A stretch of DNA of 64,000 nt. Source: an uncultured Bacteroidales bacterium (GTDB lineage: Bacteria; Bacteroidota; Bacteroidia; Bacteroidales; Paludibacteraceae). The DNA lies in the NCBI GenBank assembly GCA_902784585.1, contig CACZVM010000003.1:1-64000 (forward strand), given 5' to 3'. Positions 7,969 to 16,291 of the stretch are shown here, in pieces. Under the pieces are notes generated by a model. It had not been told where the DNA came from. It was given only the letters and a program-made list of their open reading frames with translations, and made no database searches. The position numbers were made by a program, and so were the translations under genes. Positions within the stretch are counted from its first letter, which is position 1, and each line of letters begins with the position of its first letter.

Positions 7969-9912
7969 ATGATTAAAATCACTTTTCCGGACGGAAGCGT
8001 CCGTGAGTACGCTAACGGCGTGACGCCGTTGCAAATCGCTGAGTCGATCAGCACACGTCTGGCGCAGGACATTCTTTGCGCAAGTATTAATGACCAAATC
8101 GTTGAGCTCAATCAACCTATCGAGGCTGATGCTGCTATCAAATTGCACAAGTGGGACGATGCCGAAGCGAAACACGCCTTCTGGCACACCTCTTCGCACT
8201 TAATGGCGGAAGCCCTGCAGGAACTCTATCCCGGTATCCAGTTCGGTATCGGTCCCGCCATCGAGAACGGGTTCTATTACGACGTCATGCCGCCGGAGGG
8301 CGTGGTCATCAACGACACCTGTTTTGCGGCCATCGAGAATAAGATGATGGAGCTGCGCGCGAAGAAAGAGGCCGTGGTCAAGCATTCCATCGCCAAAGCC
8401 GATGCGCTGAAAGCCTTCGGCGACAAGGGGCAGACATATAAATGTGAGTTGATCTCCGAGCTCGAAGACGGACATATCTCCACATACACCCAAGGCAACT
8501 TCACCGACCTGTGCAAGGGTCCGCACTTGGTAAGCACCGAACCCATCAAGGCGGTCAAAGTGCTCTCCTGCTCCGCCGCTTACTGGCGCGGCGACGAGAA
8601 ACGACCGATGATGACGCGTATCTACGGTATCTCGTTCCCCAAGAAAGCAATGCTGGACGAGTATCTGGCCTTGCTCGAGGAGGCAAAGAAACGCGACCAC
8701 CGCAAGATCGGTAAGGAGCTGGAGCTCTTCATGTTCTCCGATATGGTAGGTAAAGGTCTGCCGATCTGGCTGCCGAAGGGTACCGCTCTGCGTCTGCGTC
8801 TCGAGGATTTCCTCAAGAAGATACAGAAACGCTACGGCTACCAGCAGGTGATCACTCCGCATATCGGTAGCAAGAGCCTGTATATGACTTCCGGTCACTG
8901 GGATCACTACGGCAAGGACTCGTTCCAGCCCATCACCACGCCGGAGGAAGGTGAGGTGTACCTCTTGAAGCCGATGAATTGCCCCCACCACTGCGCGATC
9001 TACAAGAACTCGCCGCGTTCGTACAAGGATCTGCCATTCCGCTGCGCCGAGTTCGGTACCGTCTATCGTTATGAGCAGTCGGGTGAGTTGCACGGCCTGA
9101 CGCGTGTACGTTCGTTCACCCAGGACGATGCACATATCTTCTGCCGCCAGGATCAGGTGAAGCAGGAGTTCATCCGCGTCATGGAGATCATCAACATCAT
9201 CTTCCGTGCGCTCAACTTCGAGAACTACGAGGCGCAGATCTCGCTTCGCGACCCCAACAACCACGAGAAATATGTAGGCTCGGACGAGATTTGGGAGCAC
9301 GCAGAGAACGCCATCCGCGAGGCATGCCGTGAGATGAACCTTCCGGCACGTGAAGAGACGGGTGAGGCGGCTTTCTATGGCCCGAAACTCGACTTCATGG
9401 TCAAGGATGCCCTCGGCCGCCGCTGGCAGCTGGGTACCATCCAGGTGGACTACAACCTGCCGGAGCGTTTCGAACTCGAGTACACCGGCGAGGACAACCA
9501 GAAGCACCGTCCCGTCATGATCCACCGTGCCCCGTTCGGCTCGATGGAGCGTTTCGTGGCTGTGCTCATTGAGCACACCGCCGGTAAGTTCCCGTTGTGG
9601 CTCACGCCCGACCAGGCAGTCGTTCTGCCTATCTCCGAGAAATCCAACGACTACGCTTGGAAGGTCAAGGAGATACTCGAGCAGCAGGACGTTCGCGTCA
9701 TCGTAGATGACCGCAACGAGAAACTGGGCCGTAAGATACGTGACAACGAACTCAAGCGTATCCCGTATATGCTCATCGTGGGCGAGAAAGAGGCGGAACT
9801 CGGTCTCGTTTCCGTTCGCCAGCAAGGCGCGGAGGAGAAGGGCCAGATGACCATCCAGCAATTTGCCGACTTCATCAATACCACCGTAAAGGAGCAGATG
9901 AGCGCTTATTGA
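7969..9912 (+). CDS. thrS: Threonine--tRNA ligase
   Basis: A 647-residue class II aminoacyl-tRNA synthetase that charges tRNA-Thr in the cytoplasm. Order of domains: TGS (1-62); editing domain with His73/His77 (HTSSH) and Cys182/His186 (CKGPH); catalytic core with motif 2 around [16 protein letters not shown] and motif 3 [11 protein letters not shown]; and a C-terminal anticodon-binding domain (about 545-640). The catalytic zinc ligands are Cys in MNCPHH, His in DDAHIF and His in IHRAPFG. Length is standard. In many bacteria thrS precedes infC-rpmI-rplT; here it is followed 13 bp later by an RND efflux operon. Confidence 0.98.
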   Translation: MIKITFPDGSVREYANGVTPLQIAESISTRLAQDILCASINDQIVELNQPIEADAAIKLHKWDDAEAKHAFWHTSSHLMAEALQELYPGIQFGIGPAIENGFYYDVMPPEGVVINDTCFAAIENKMMELRAKKEAVVKHSIAKADALKAFGDKGQTYKCELISELEDGHISTYTQGNFTDLCKGPHLVSTEPIKAVKVLSCSAAYWRGDEKRPMMTRIYGISFPKKAMLDEYLALLEEAKKRDHRKIGKELELFMFSDMVGKGLPIWLPKGTALRLRLEDFLKKIQKRYGYQQVITPHIGSKSLYMTSGHWDHYGKDSFQPITTPEEGEVYLLKPMNCPHHCAIYKNSPRSYKDLPFRCAEFGTVYRYEQSGELHGLTRVRSFTQDDAHIFCRQDQVKQEFIRVMEIINIIFRALNFENYEAQISLRDPNNHEKYVGSDEIWEHAENAIREACREMNLPAREETGEAAFYGPKLDFMVKDALGRRWQLGTIQVDYNLPERFELEYTGEDNQKHRPVMIHRAPFGSMERFVAVLIEHTAGKFPLWLTPDQAVVLPISEKSNDYAWKVKEILEQQDVRVIVDDRNEKLGRKIRDNELKRIPYMLIVGEKEAELGLVSVRQQGAEEKGQMTIQQFADFINTTVKEQMSAY

Positions 9913-9925
9913 TAATCAGGTAGAA

Positions 9926-10942
9926 ATGAAAAGAATAATATATGTGCTGGCGGCCCTCGTGTTGCTGGCCGGTTGTTCCAAAAAAAAGAAATACAGCTAT
10001 CTGACCGACAAGCCGCTGCCGGTAGAGATTGAGGTGGTAGGCGAGAGTAGTCGTCTGGTGGAGGACACGTATGTGGGTGAGGTGCGTCCGATGACGGACA
10101 TCTCGCTCGTCTTCCCCTACGGCGGTCAGATCACAGGTATCTATGTCAAGAGTGGTGATCGCGTCAAGGCGGGCCAGTTGTTGGCCACGGTGGACAGCAC
10201 CCAGGCCAAGGCGCTGATGGAGAGCGCCAATGCTATGTACGCCCAGGCGCAGGACGGCTACAACCGTCTGCGTCCCCTGCACGAACAGGGGGGCATCAGC
10301 GATGTCAAGTGGGTGGAGATGGAGACCAACCTGGAGAAAGCCCGCTCGATGGCTATATCCTCCCGCAAGCGCTTCGAGGACTGCAATCTGCGTGCCTCTC
10401 AAGCAGGTATAGTTAACATGCGCAGCATCGATGCAGGGCAATACGTGGGCTTTGGTCAGCCGATTGGCTCGCTGATGGACATGTCGGGTTACTGCGTCGA
10501 GTTCACGGTGCCGGAGAGCGAGGTGGGCCGGATGACAGCCGGTCAGCCGGTCAAGGTGCTGGCGCCCGCTCTGGGCAAAGAATATGCCGGCAAGATAACC
10601 GAGAAATCGCTGACGGCTACCCATTTGGCACACACCTATCGTGTCAAGGCCGAGGTCACATCGCCGGAGGCGGTGAACCATCTGCTGCCGGGCATGGTGT
10701 GCCGCATTATCGTCACGCAGCGCCAGCATACAGGCTATATCATTTCTGCCGGTTGTATCCAGACCCAGCAACGCGGACATAGCGTCTGGGTGCTACGCAA
10801 CGGACGCGCTGAGCGTCAGATGGTGAAGATCAGCGACTTTGTCGAGAACGGTGTGCTTGTCTCCGATGGAATCAACCTGGGCGACACCATCGTTTCCAAA
10901 GGCTATCAGAAGATGTATAACGGTGCAGCAGTAGTGTTCTAA
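9926..10942 (+). CDS. RND efflux periplasmic adaptor (membrane fusion protein), lipoprotein
   Basis: A 338-residue adaptor that bridges an inner-membrane RND pump and a TolC channel. It has a lipoprotein signal with lipobox LAGC (Cys17) followed by a Lys-rich stretch; lipoyl/barrel-sandwich halves around GGQITGIYVKSGDRVKAGQ (about 55-75) and LRASQAGIVNMRSIDAGQYV (about 155-175); a short helical hairpin between them; and beta-barrel and membrane-proximal domains to the end. The start is 13 bp after the thrS stop and the pump gene begins two bases after its own stop. Confidence 0.92.
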   Translation: MKRIIYVLAALVLLAGCSKKKKYSYLTDKPLPVEIEVVGESSRLVEDTYVGEVRPMTDISLVFPYGGQITGIYVKSGDRVKAGQLLATVDSTQAKALMESANAMYAQAQDGYNRLRPLHEQGGISDVKWVEMETNLEKARSMAISSRKRFEDCNLRASQAGIVNMRSIDAGQYVGFGQPIGSLMDMSGYCVEFTVPESEVGRMTAGQPVKVLAPALGKEYAGKITEKSLTATHLAHTYRVKAEVTSPEAVNHLLPGMVCRIIVTQRQHTGYIISAGCIQTQQRGHSVWVLRNGRAERQMVKISDFVENGVLVSDGINLGDTIVSKGYQKMYNGAAVVF

Positions 10943-10944
10943 GT

Positions 10945-13900
10945 ATGAGCGAACGAAATCACATAGAAGGCGCCATGCGCAACTATCGTATCATCTATGC
11001 GATAGTGGCGGTGCTGGTGGTTTTCGGTATCTTTGCGCTCGGACGGATGAACAAGGACGAGTTCCCGCAGGTGACAATACGCCAGGGACTCATCGTCGCG
11101 GTTTATCCGGGCGCCACAGCACAGGAGGTGGAGGAGCAGGTCGCCAAACCGATTGAGCAATATTTGTTCACGTTCAAGGAGATCAACAAGCGCAAGACCT
11201 ACAGCCTGAGCAAGGATGGTATGTGCTATGTCTTTGCGGCGCTCTCACCTAAGGTGATGAACAGCAACGAGGCATGGTCGAAGATACGCGGAGGCATCGG
11301 CCTGCTCAAGCAGGTGCAGCTGCCCACGGGTCTGCTGGCCGTTGTGGTCATCGATGATTTCGGTAATACCAGTAGCATACTGCTGGCGCTGGAGAGCAAC
11401 GAGCGTACTCCTCGCGAACTAGAGGATTATGCCAATATGGTGGCCGACAAGTTGCGCGAGATCAATGAGATGGGTAGCATCAAGCTGCTGGGGCAGCAGC
11501 ACGAGGAAATAGCCGTCACTCTGGACATGGAACGTATATCGCGTTACGCGGTAGATCATAATATGATCATTGCGCGCCTGGCGGCGCAGGGCTTCCGCTC
11601 GATGACCGGCGAAATAGCCAACGACATGGGAGCCGCGCTTCTGCACGTGGATGTGCCCTACAAGACGGAGTACGAACTTGGCGAACAGATTATTCTGTTC
11701 GATCCCGTTACGGGCCAGACCATCCGCCTAAAGGATGTAGCTACCATCGAGCGGCGTTATCAGGACGCCACCAAGTATGTACGTCGATATGATCGTGACG
11801 GCAGCGGAGGCTGCCAGCTCATGAATATAGAGATGCAGCCGGGCAATAACATCGTGGCTTTCGGCGAGAAAGTGGATGAGATGCTCGAGCATATGCAGTC
11901 GGTGCTGCCGCCTGATGTGCGCATGCATAAGATCACCGACCAGCCGCGTGTGGTGGACGAGAGCGTACGCTCTTTTCTGAAGGATCTGGTCGTCTCCGTG
12001 CTCATTGTCATTGCGGTAATGTTGGTGCTCTTCCCCTTGCGCACAGCGCTGGTCAGCTCTACAGGTCTGCCTGTCTGCATCGCTATTACGCTGGGAATAA
12101 TGTATCTGGCGGGAATAGAGTTGAATACCGTCACCTTGGCTGCACTGATTGTGGTGCTCGGTATGGTGGTGGACGACTCGGTGATCGTCATCGACGGCTA
12201 TAGCGAATTGTTGGCCAAGGGACATTCGCGCTGGTATGCAGCTGCCGTCTCCACACGTGATCTGTTTGTGCCAATGGTGCTGGCTACCACCTCTATTTCG
12301 GGTATGTTTTTCCCGATGCTGGGGCTGATGACCGGTCCGTTGGCCGACTTCATCAAGCTCTTCCCATGGGCCATCTTTATAGCCCTGACCTGTAGTATCC
12401 TGTATGCCGTATGGATTATCCCCTACATGGCTGCCGTTTTCATCCGCCGCAAGCCTGCCGATGCGCCTCCTTCGTTTATCGAGCGCACCCAGGATCGGTT
12501 CTTCGGCGCGCTGCAGGACGGCTATCAGAAACTGCTGGACCTCTGCTTCCGCCATCCGTGGTGGACCATCAACCTGAGTCTGGCTTCGGTGGTGCTCGGC
12601 GGCTTCCTCTTTACGCGTCTCGACATCCAGTTGATGCCGAAGGCCAACCGCGACTGTTTTGCCATAGAGATTCATCTGACCGAGGGCGCTTCGCTCGACC
12701 AGACACAGGCGGTGGTGGACAGCCTGGCCGGTGTGCTCACACGCGACGAACGTGTAGAGAGTATTACGGCTTTTGTGGGCATGGCCAGTCCGCGTTTCCA
12801 TGCCACCTACGCTCCGCAGATAGGAGGTAAGAACTATGCACAGTTTATCGTGAATACCGTCTCGCCGGAGGCGACCACCAAGTTGATCGCGTACTATCAG
12901 CCCTTGTATGAGAACAGGTTCCCGAACGCCTACTGCCGCTTCAAGCAGTTGGACTACCAGTCGGTGCCCAACCCGATTGAGGTCAATGTGCAGGGCTCGG
13001 ATATAGGCCAGCTGGAGGTGGTGGCGGATTCGGTCAAGGCCTTCATGGCGCAATTCCCCGAACTGACTTGGGTGCACTCGGATTACGATGAGACGGTCCA
13101 GACTATCCGTCTCCGTCTCAAGGACGACGAGGCCAGCCGTTTGGGCGTCACCCAGGCCACGCTGTCGCTTTATCTGAACGGCCTGCTCCACGGACGGGGC
13201 ATGACGGCACTGTGGGAAGACGGCTATAAGACGCCGGTGGTGCTCTATTCCTACGGCACGGATTCGCTCCTCTATTCCGACATCGGTAACCAGATGGTTC
13301 CCACGCTCTTGCCGGGCGTTTGGGTACCACTGCGCCAGGTGGCTGATATCGAACCCGATTTCCACCACGCACAGATCAAGCGCCGTAATAGTATTCGTAC
13401 CATTACGGTGGCGGCCGATACGCGTGGTAACGTGGCAGCACTGAGTGCTATCAAGCCGATCTCCCGCTATATACGCAATCTGGAGAAACGGTTGCCGGAA
13501 GGCGTTCATATCACCTACGGCGGCGCTATGGAGCAGTCGCTGGAGACCTTCCCGGGCCTGGTGGCCTCGGTGGGGGCGGCGTTGCTGGTCTTGCTGATAC
13601 TGCTGGTTTATCATTTCAAGAAACTCAATATTTCCTTCCTGGCCTTGAGCTCCAGTCTGCTCTGCCTCTTCGGCTCGGCCTTCGGATTATGGATGTTCCG
13701 GCTCGATGTGTCGGTGACGGCCATACTTGGTGTGATCTCACTGATAGGAATAATCGTTCGTAATGCCATCATTATGTACGAATATTCCGACCATCTGGTC
13801 CAGCACGAACATCTGCCGGCGCGTGAGGCAGCCTATTTGGCTGGTCAGCGACGTATGCGTCCGATCTTCCTGACCACGGCTACCACAGCCCTGGGTGTTG

Positions 13901-14052
13901 TGCCGATGATCTTGGCCGCTACCGACCTATGGATGCCTATGGGTGTGGTCATCTGCTTCGGTGCCATACTGACGATGCCGATGGTGGTGACGCTGCTGCC
14001 GGTGGCTTATTGGAAATTGTTTGAAAAATCGACTCGCCGTTATGAGAAATAA
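10945..14052 (+). CDS. RND family efflux pump, inner-membrane permease (AcrB/MexB-like)
   Basis: A 1035-residue proton-driven exporter. TM1 lies near residues 12-32, two large periplasmic loops follow TM1 and TM7, and membrane helix clusters lie near 335-500 and 865-1020. The TM4 motif GMVVDDSVIVID contains the paired Asp of the proton relay. The early MNKDEFPQV and PGATAQEVEEQVAKPIE match the HAE family. The gene follows its adaptor by two bases and overlaps the TolC gene by 11 nt. The substrate (drugs, bile salts, lipids or heavy metals) cannot be told from sequence alone. Confidence 0.95.
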   Translation: MSERNHIEGAMRNYRIIYAIVAVLVVFGIFALGRMNKDEFPQVTIRQGLIVAVYPGATAQEVEEQVAKPIEQYLFTFKEINKRKTYSLSKDGMCYVFAALSPKVMNSNEAWSKIRGGIGLLKQVQLPTGLLAVVVIDDFGNTSSILLALESNERTPRELEDYANMVADKLREINEMGSIKLLGQQHEEIAVTLDMERISRYAVDHNMIIARLAAQGFRSMTGEIANDMGAALLHVDVPYKTEYELGEQIILFDPVTGQTIRLKDVATIERRYQDATKYVRRYDRDGSGGCQLMNIEMQPGNNIVAFGEKVDEMLEHMQSVLPPDVRMHKITDQPRVVDESVRSFLKDLVVSVLIVIAVMLVLFPLRTALVSSTGLPVCIAITLGIMYLAGIELNTVTLAALIVVLGMVVDDSVIVIDGYSELLAKGHSRWYAAAVSTRDLFVPMVLATTSISGMFFPMLGLMTGPLADFIKLFPWAIFIALTCSILYAVWIIPYMAAVFIRRKPADAPPSFIERTQDRFFGALQDGYQKLLDLCFRHPWWTINLSLASVVLGGFLFTRLDIQLMPKANRDCFAIEIHLTEGASLDQTQAVVDSLAGVLTRDERVESITAFVGMASPRFHATYAPQIGGKNYAQFIVNTVSPEATTKLIAYYQPLYENRFPNAYCRFKQLDYQSVPNPIEVNVQGSDIGQLEVVADSVKAFMAQFPELTWVHSDYDETVQTIRLRLKDDEASRLGVTQATLSLYLNGLLHGRGMTALWEDGYKTPVVLYSYGTDSLLYSDIGNQMVPTLLPGVWVPLRQVADIEPDFHHAQIKRRNSIRTITVAADTRGNVAALSAIKPISRYIRNLEKRLPEGVHITYGGAMEQSLETFPGLVASVGAALLVLLILLVYHFKKLNISFLALSSSLLCLFGSAFGLWMFRLDVSVTAILGVISLIGIIVRNAIIMYEYSDHLVQHEHLPAREAAYLAGQRRMRPIFLTTATTALGVVPMILAATDLWMPMGVVICFGAILTMPMVVTLLPVAYWKLFEKSTRRYEK

Positions 14053-15409
14053 TCGTTTTCTGTTTTTTGTGCTGGCTTGTGCCTGGTCGCTGTGCTGCTT
14101 CGGGCAGTCGGAGGTGCTGACCTTGGATTCCTGTTTGGCGAGTGCGCGGAGGCACAATTTTACGATTCGTTCTGCCCAACTTGACGTGGCAATTGCCCGC
14201 GAGGTGAAGAAGCAGATGTTGTGGAAGTATTTTCCTCAGGTCAGTATTGAGGGGTTCGCTTTCGGTGCACTCCGCCATCTGGTGGATGCAGATGTCACCG
14301 AGTTGGGCCTTGATGGCGGAACAAGCGACTTTCTCAAAGATGCGTTTGACCTTCTCGACGCTCTTTCGAAGGCCGCCGATTCAACAGCCAACATTAGTTC
14401 GCAGATACGCGGACTACGCTGGGGTGTGACGGCACAAGCCAAAGCCGTGCAGCCTATCTTCTGGGGCGGACAGATAGTAACGGCCAACAAGTTGGCCAAA
14501 CTGGGCATTGACGTGGCGCAGCTCAAGCAAGAGGTCAGCGAACGAGATGTGCTGCAAGAGGTCACCGAGACCTATTGGCTCGTAGCGGGATTGAACCAGA
14601 AACGCGCTACGGTAAGCAAGGCTACCGAACTGCTGGACACCATCGCCAGTGTGGCCGACAATGCTTATCACCACGGCCTCGCAACGGCCAACGACATATT
14701 GCGTGTGCAACTCAAGCAGAACGAGATGCATACCAAGTCGCTCCAGCTGGAGAATGGGATTCGCCTGGCCAGTCGTCTGCTGTGTCACCTCTCCGGACTG
14801 GATTATGCTGCCCCCTTGGTGCTCGAGCCGTTCGCGGAAGAAGATACATTGGTGGCCTATTCGCCCGAGTTGCAAATAATCTCTATTGACGGTCGTCCCG
14901 AGGCGAGCCTGCTGGAGAAGAACCTGCAGTACAACAAGTTGATGCGCCGTCTGACGCTCGGTGAGTCGCTGCCTCATCTGGCTATAGGCGCCTCCGGTGG
15001 CTACACCAACCTCTTTGAGAAACACAACGGTAACGTCATTGCCTTTCTCAATCTCTCTGTTCCTATTACGGGGTGGGGCGAGACCAGTCATAAGCTCAAG
15101 CAGCACGACTGGCAGATCAAGCAGGCTGAATGGCTGCGCGAGGACTATCGGGCCAAACTGGACCTGCAGAACCGGCAGATCTTCGACCGCTTGACCGAGT
15201 CGATCCAACTGTTGGAAGAGCACCGCGCCAGTCGCGAACTAGCACGGGAGAATCACCGTATTGCGCTGATGAACTACCAGGCCGGTGTGGGCACCATGAC
15301 GGAACTCATGGAGGCGGAAACACTGCTGCTGCAGGCCGAGAATGCGCTTACCGATGCGCATATATCCTACCTTACGGCACTGCGTAAGTTCCGCGATTTC
15401 AACAAATGA
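14042..15409 (+). CDS. TolC family outer-membrane efflux protein
   Basis: A 455-residue outer-membrane channel completing the tripartite pump. The start at 14042 overlaps the permease stop by 11 nt and gives a good signal peptide (MRNNRFLFFVLACAWSLCCFGQ); the frame reaching back to 14021 is inside the permease gene. Two OEP repeats are visible as long Ala/Leu/Gln-rich helices (about 150-215 and 350-440), the second ending with AGVGTMTELMEAETLLLQAE, the usual equatorial/tunnel helix pattern. It faces the convergent RNA methyltransferase gene, whose stop lies directly after its own. Confidence 0.92.
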   Translation: MRNNRFLFFVLACAWSLCCFGQSEVLTLDSCLASARRHNFTIRSAQLDVAIAREVKKQMLWKYFPQVSIEGFAFGALRHLVDADVTELGLDGGTSDFLKDAFDLLDALSKAADSTANISSQIRGLRWGVTAQAKAVQPIFWGGQIVTANKLAKLGIDVAQLKQEVSERDVLQEVTETYWLVAGLNQKRATVSKATELLDTIASVADNAYHHGLATANDILRVQLKQNEMHTKSLQLENGIRLASRLLCHLSGLDYAAPLVLEPFAEEDTLVAYSPELQIISIDGRPEASLLEKNLQYNKLMRRLTLGESLPHLAIGASGGYTNLFEKHNGNVIAFLNLSVPITGWGETSHKLKQHDWQIKQAEWLREDYRAKLDLQNRQIFDRLTESIQLLEEHRASRELARENHRIALMNYQAGVGTMTELMEAETLLLQAENALTDAHISYLTALRKFRDFNK

Positions 15410-16213
15410 TTACGGTCGTCTGAACTCCGCCAGAATAATGGCGGTAGCAATAGAAACGTTGAGGCTTTCGATAACTTCGGAGGCCTCTTTGTTTATGCCG
15501 TCTTGTCCGGAAATACCTTTTGGGGAATAGGATGGGATGAGGACGGGGTGGGTGATGAGGCGGCGTACAGGCTCGGAAATGCCGTTTCCCTCATTGCCCA
15601 TGATGATGACGGCCGATGACTTGGCATCAGCAGGCTTGAGCACCTCATACATATTCCGGCCGTCGAGTAGGGTGCCGTAGATCTTAAGGTCTGACTGCTG
15701 ACGGCTGAGGGCTGATAGCCATTCCACTAAGTTTACATAGTGGATACGCACCCGGGCCAGCGCACCCATCGTAGCCTGTACTACCTTGGGGTTGTAGCAG
15801 TCGGCTGTGTCAGGCGAGCAGAAAATGTCGCGCACGCCGAACCAGTCGCAGGTGCGGATTATAGTGCCCAGGTTTCCAGGGTCTTGTATGCCGTCCAGCG
15901 CAAGCGTTAGATTATTGGTGATTGGTGATTGGTGAATGGTGATTGTTTTCTTAAAAACCGCTAAGACTCCCTGCGGCGTACGCAGTCCGCTCATCTGTTC
16001 TATCTCCGTAGGAGAGGCCGTGTATAGCTTCGTTGGAGCATCAGGGAGTGTATCGCTCTTCGAGCTTATGATGAGCATTTCCGGTTGGAAACCTCTGCAT
16101 AACTCCTCTATGCACTTTTCGCCCTCGGCTACGAAAAGACCCAATTCGTCACGGTACTTCTTCTGCTGCAAACTTTTTACAAGTTTGATCTGCGCTTTGC
16201 TGATTTTCTCCAT
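15410..16213 (-). CDS. TrmH/SpoU family RNA 2'-O-methyltransferase
   Basis: A 267-residue SpoU methyltransferase that methylates a ribose in tRNA or rRNA with SAM. The start at MEKISKAQIK is chosen because the longer frame crosses the promoter. N-terminal substrate-binding region (1-90), then the knotted SPOUT fold: DGIQDPGNLGTIIRTCDWFG (motif 1), MGNEGNGIS (motif 2) and ESLNVSIATAIILAEFRR (motif 3). Two oddities: about residues 90-100 (IHQSPITN) are encoded by GGTGATT heptad repeats, and a ~15-residue stretch rich in Gly/Lys/Glu precedes motif 3 where homologues I recall are shorter. The pairing with a divergent TamL gene is familiar in Bacteroidales. Exact target unknown. Confidence 0.9.
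   Translation of the reverse strand: MEKISKAQIKLVKSLQQKKYRDELGLFVAEGEKCIEELCRGFQPEMLIISSKSDTLPDAPTKLYTASPTEIEQMSGLRTPQGVLAVFKKTITIHQSPITNNLTLALDGIQDPGNLGTIIRTCDWFGVRDIFCSPDTADCYNPKVVQATMGALARVRIHYVNLVEWLSALSRQQSDLKIYGTLLDGRNMYEVLKPADAKSSAVIIMGNEGNGISEPVRRLITHPVLIPSYSPKGISGQDGINKEASEVIESLNVSIATAIILAEFRRP
15914..15944 (-). repeat. Heptad repeat inside the RNA methyltransferase gene
   Basis: Four GGTGATT/GGTGAAT units, the same as those in the spacer at 5591, lie in frame in the linker between the N-terminal and SPOUT domains. The number of bases gained keeps the frame. Confidence 0.85.
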
Positions 16214-16233
16214 ATTATTTTCAAAATCCGGCA

Positions 16234-16281
16234 CAAAAGTACTAAAAAATTTTGACATGTCAAAATATTTTTGTAATTTTG
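16234..16281. promoter_or_regulatory. Divergent promoter pair sharing a 16-bp palindrome
   Basis: The perfect palindrome TTTTGACATGTCAAAA (16250-16265) supplies both -33 boxes. Rightward: TTTG 16251-16254 with TAATTTTG 16274-16281. Leftward: TTTG 16264-16261 with TACTTTTG 16241-16234. Both spacers are 19 nt. Polymerases on the two promoters should compete, and a dimeric regulator could bind here. Confidence 0.8.
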
Positions 16282-16291
16282 CACGCTAATT

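Noticed and set aside
8200-9861. Open frame of 553 codons on the minus strand
   Set aside because: Antisense to thrS, which is certain from its motifs; no independent evidence.
11728-13614. Long open frame of 628 codons on the minus strand
   Set aside because: Antisense to the RND permease; the peptide is rich in His, Arg and Gln, as expected from mirrored codons, and has no domain.
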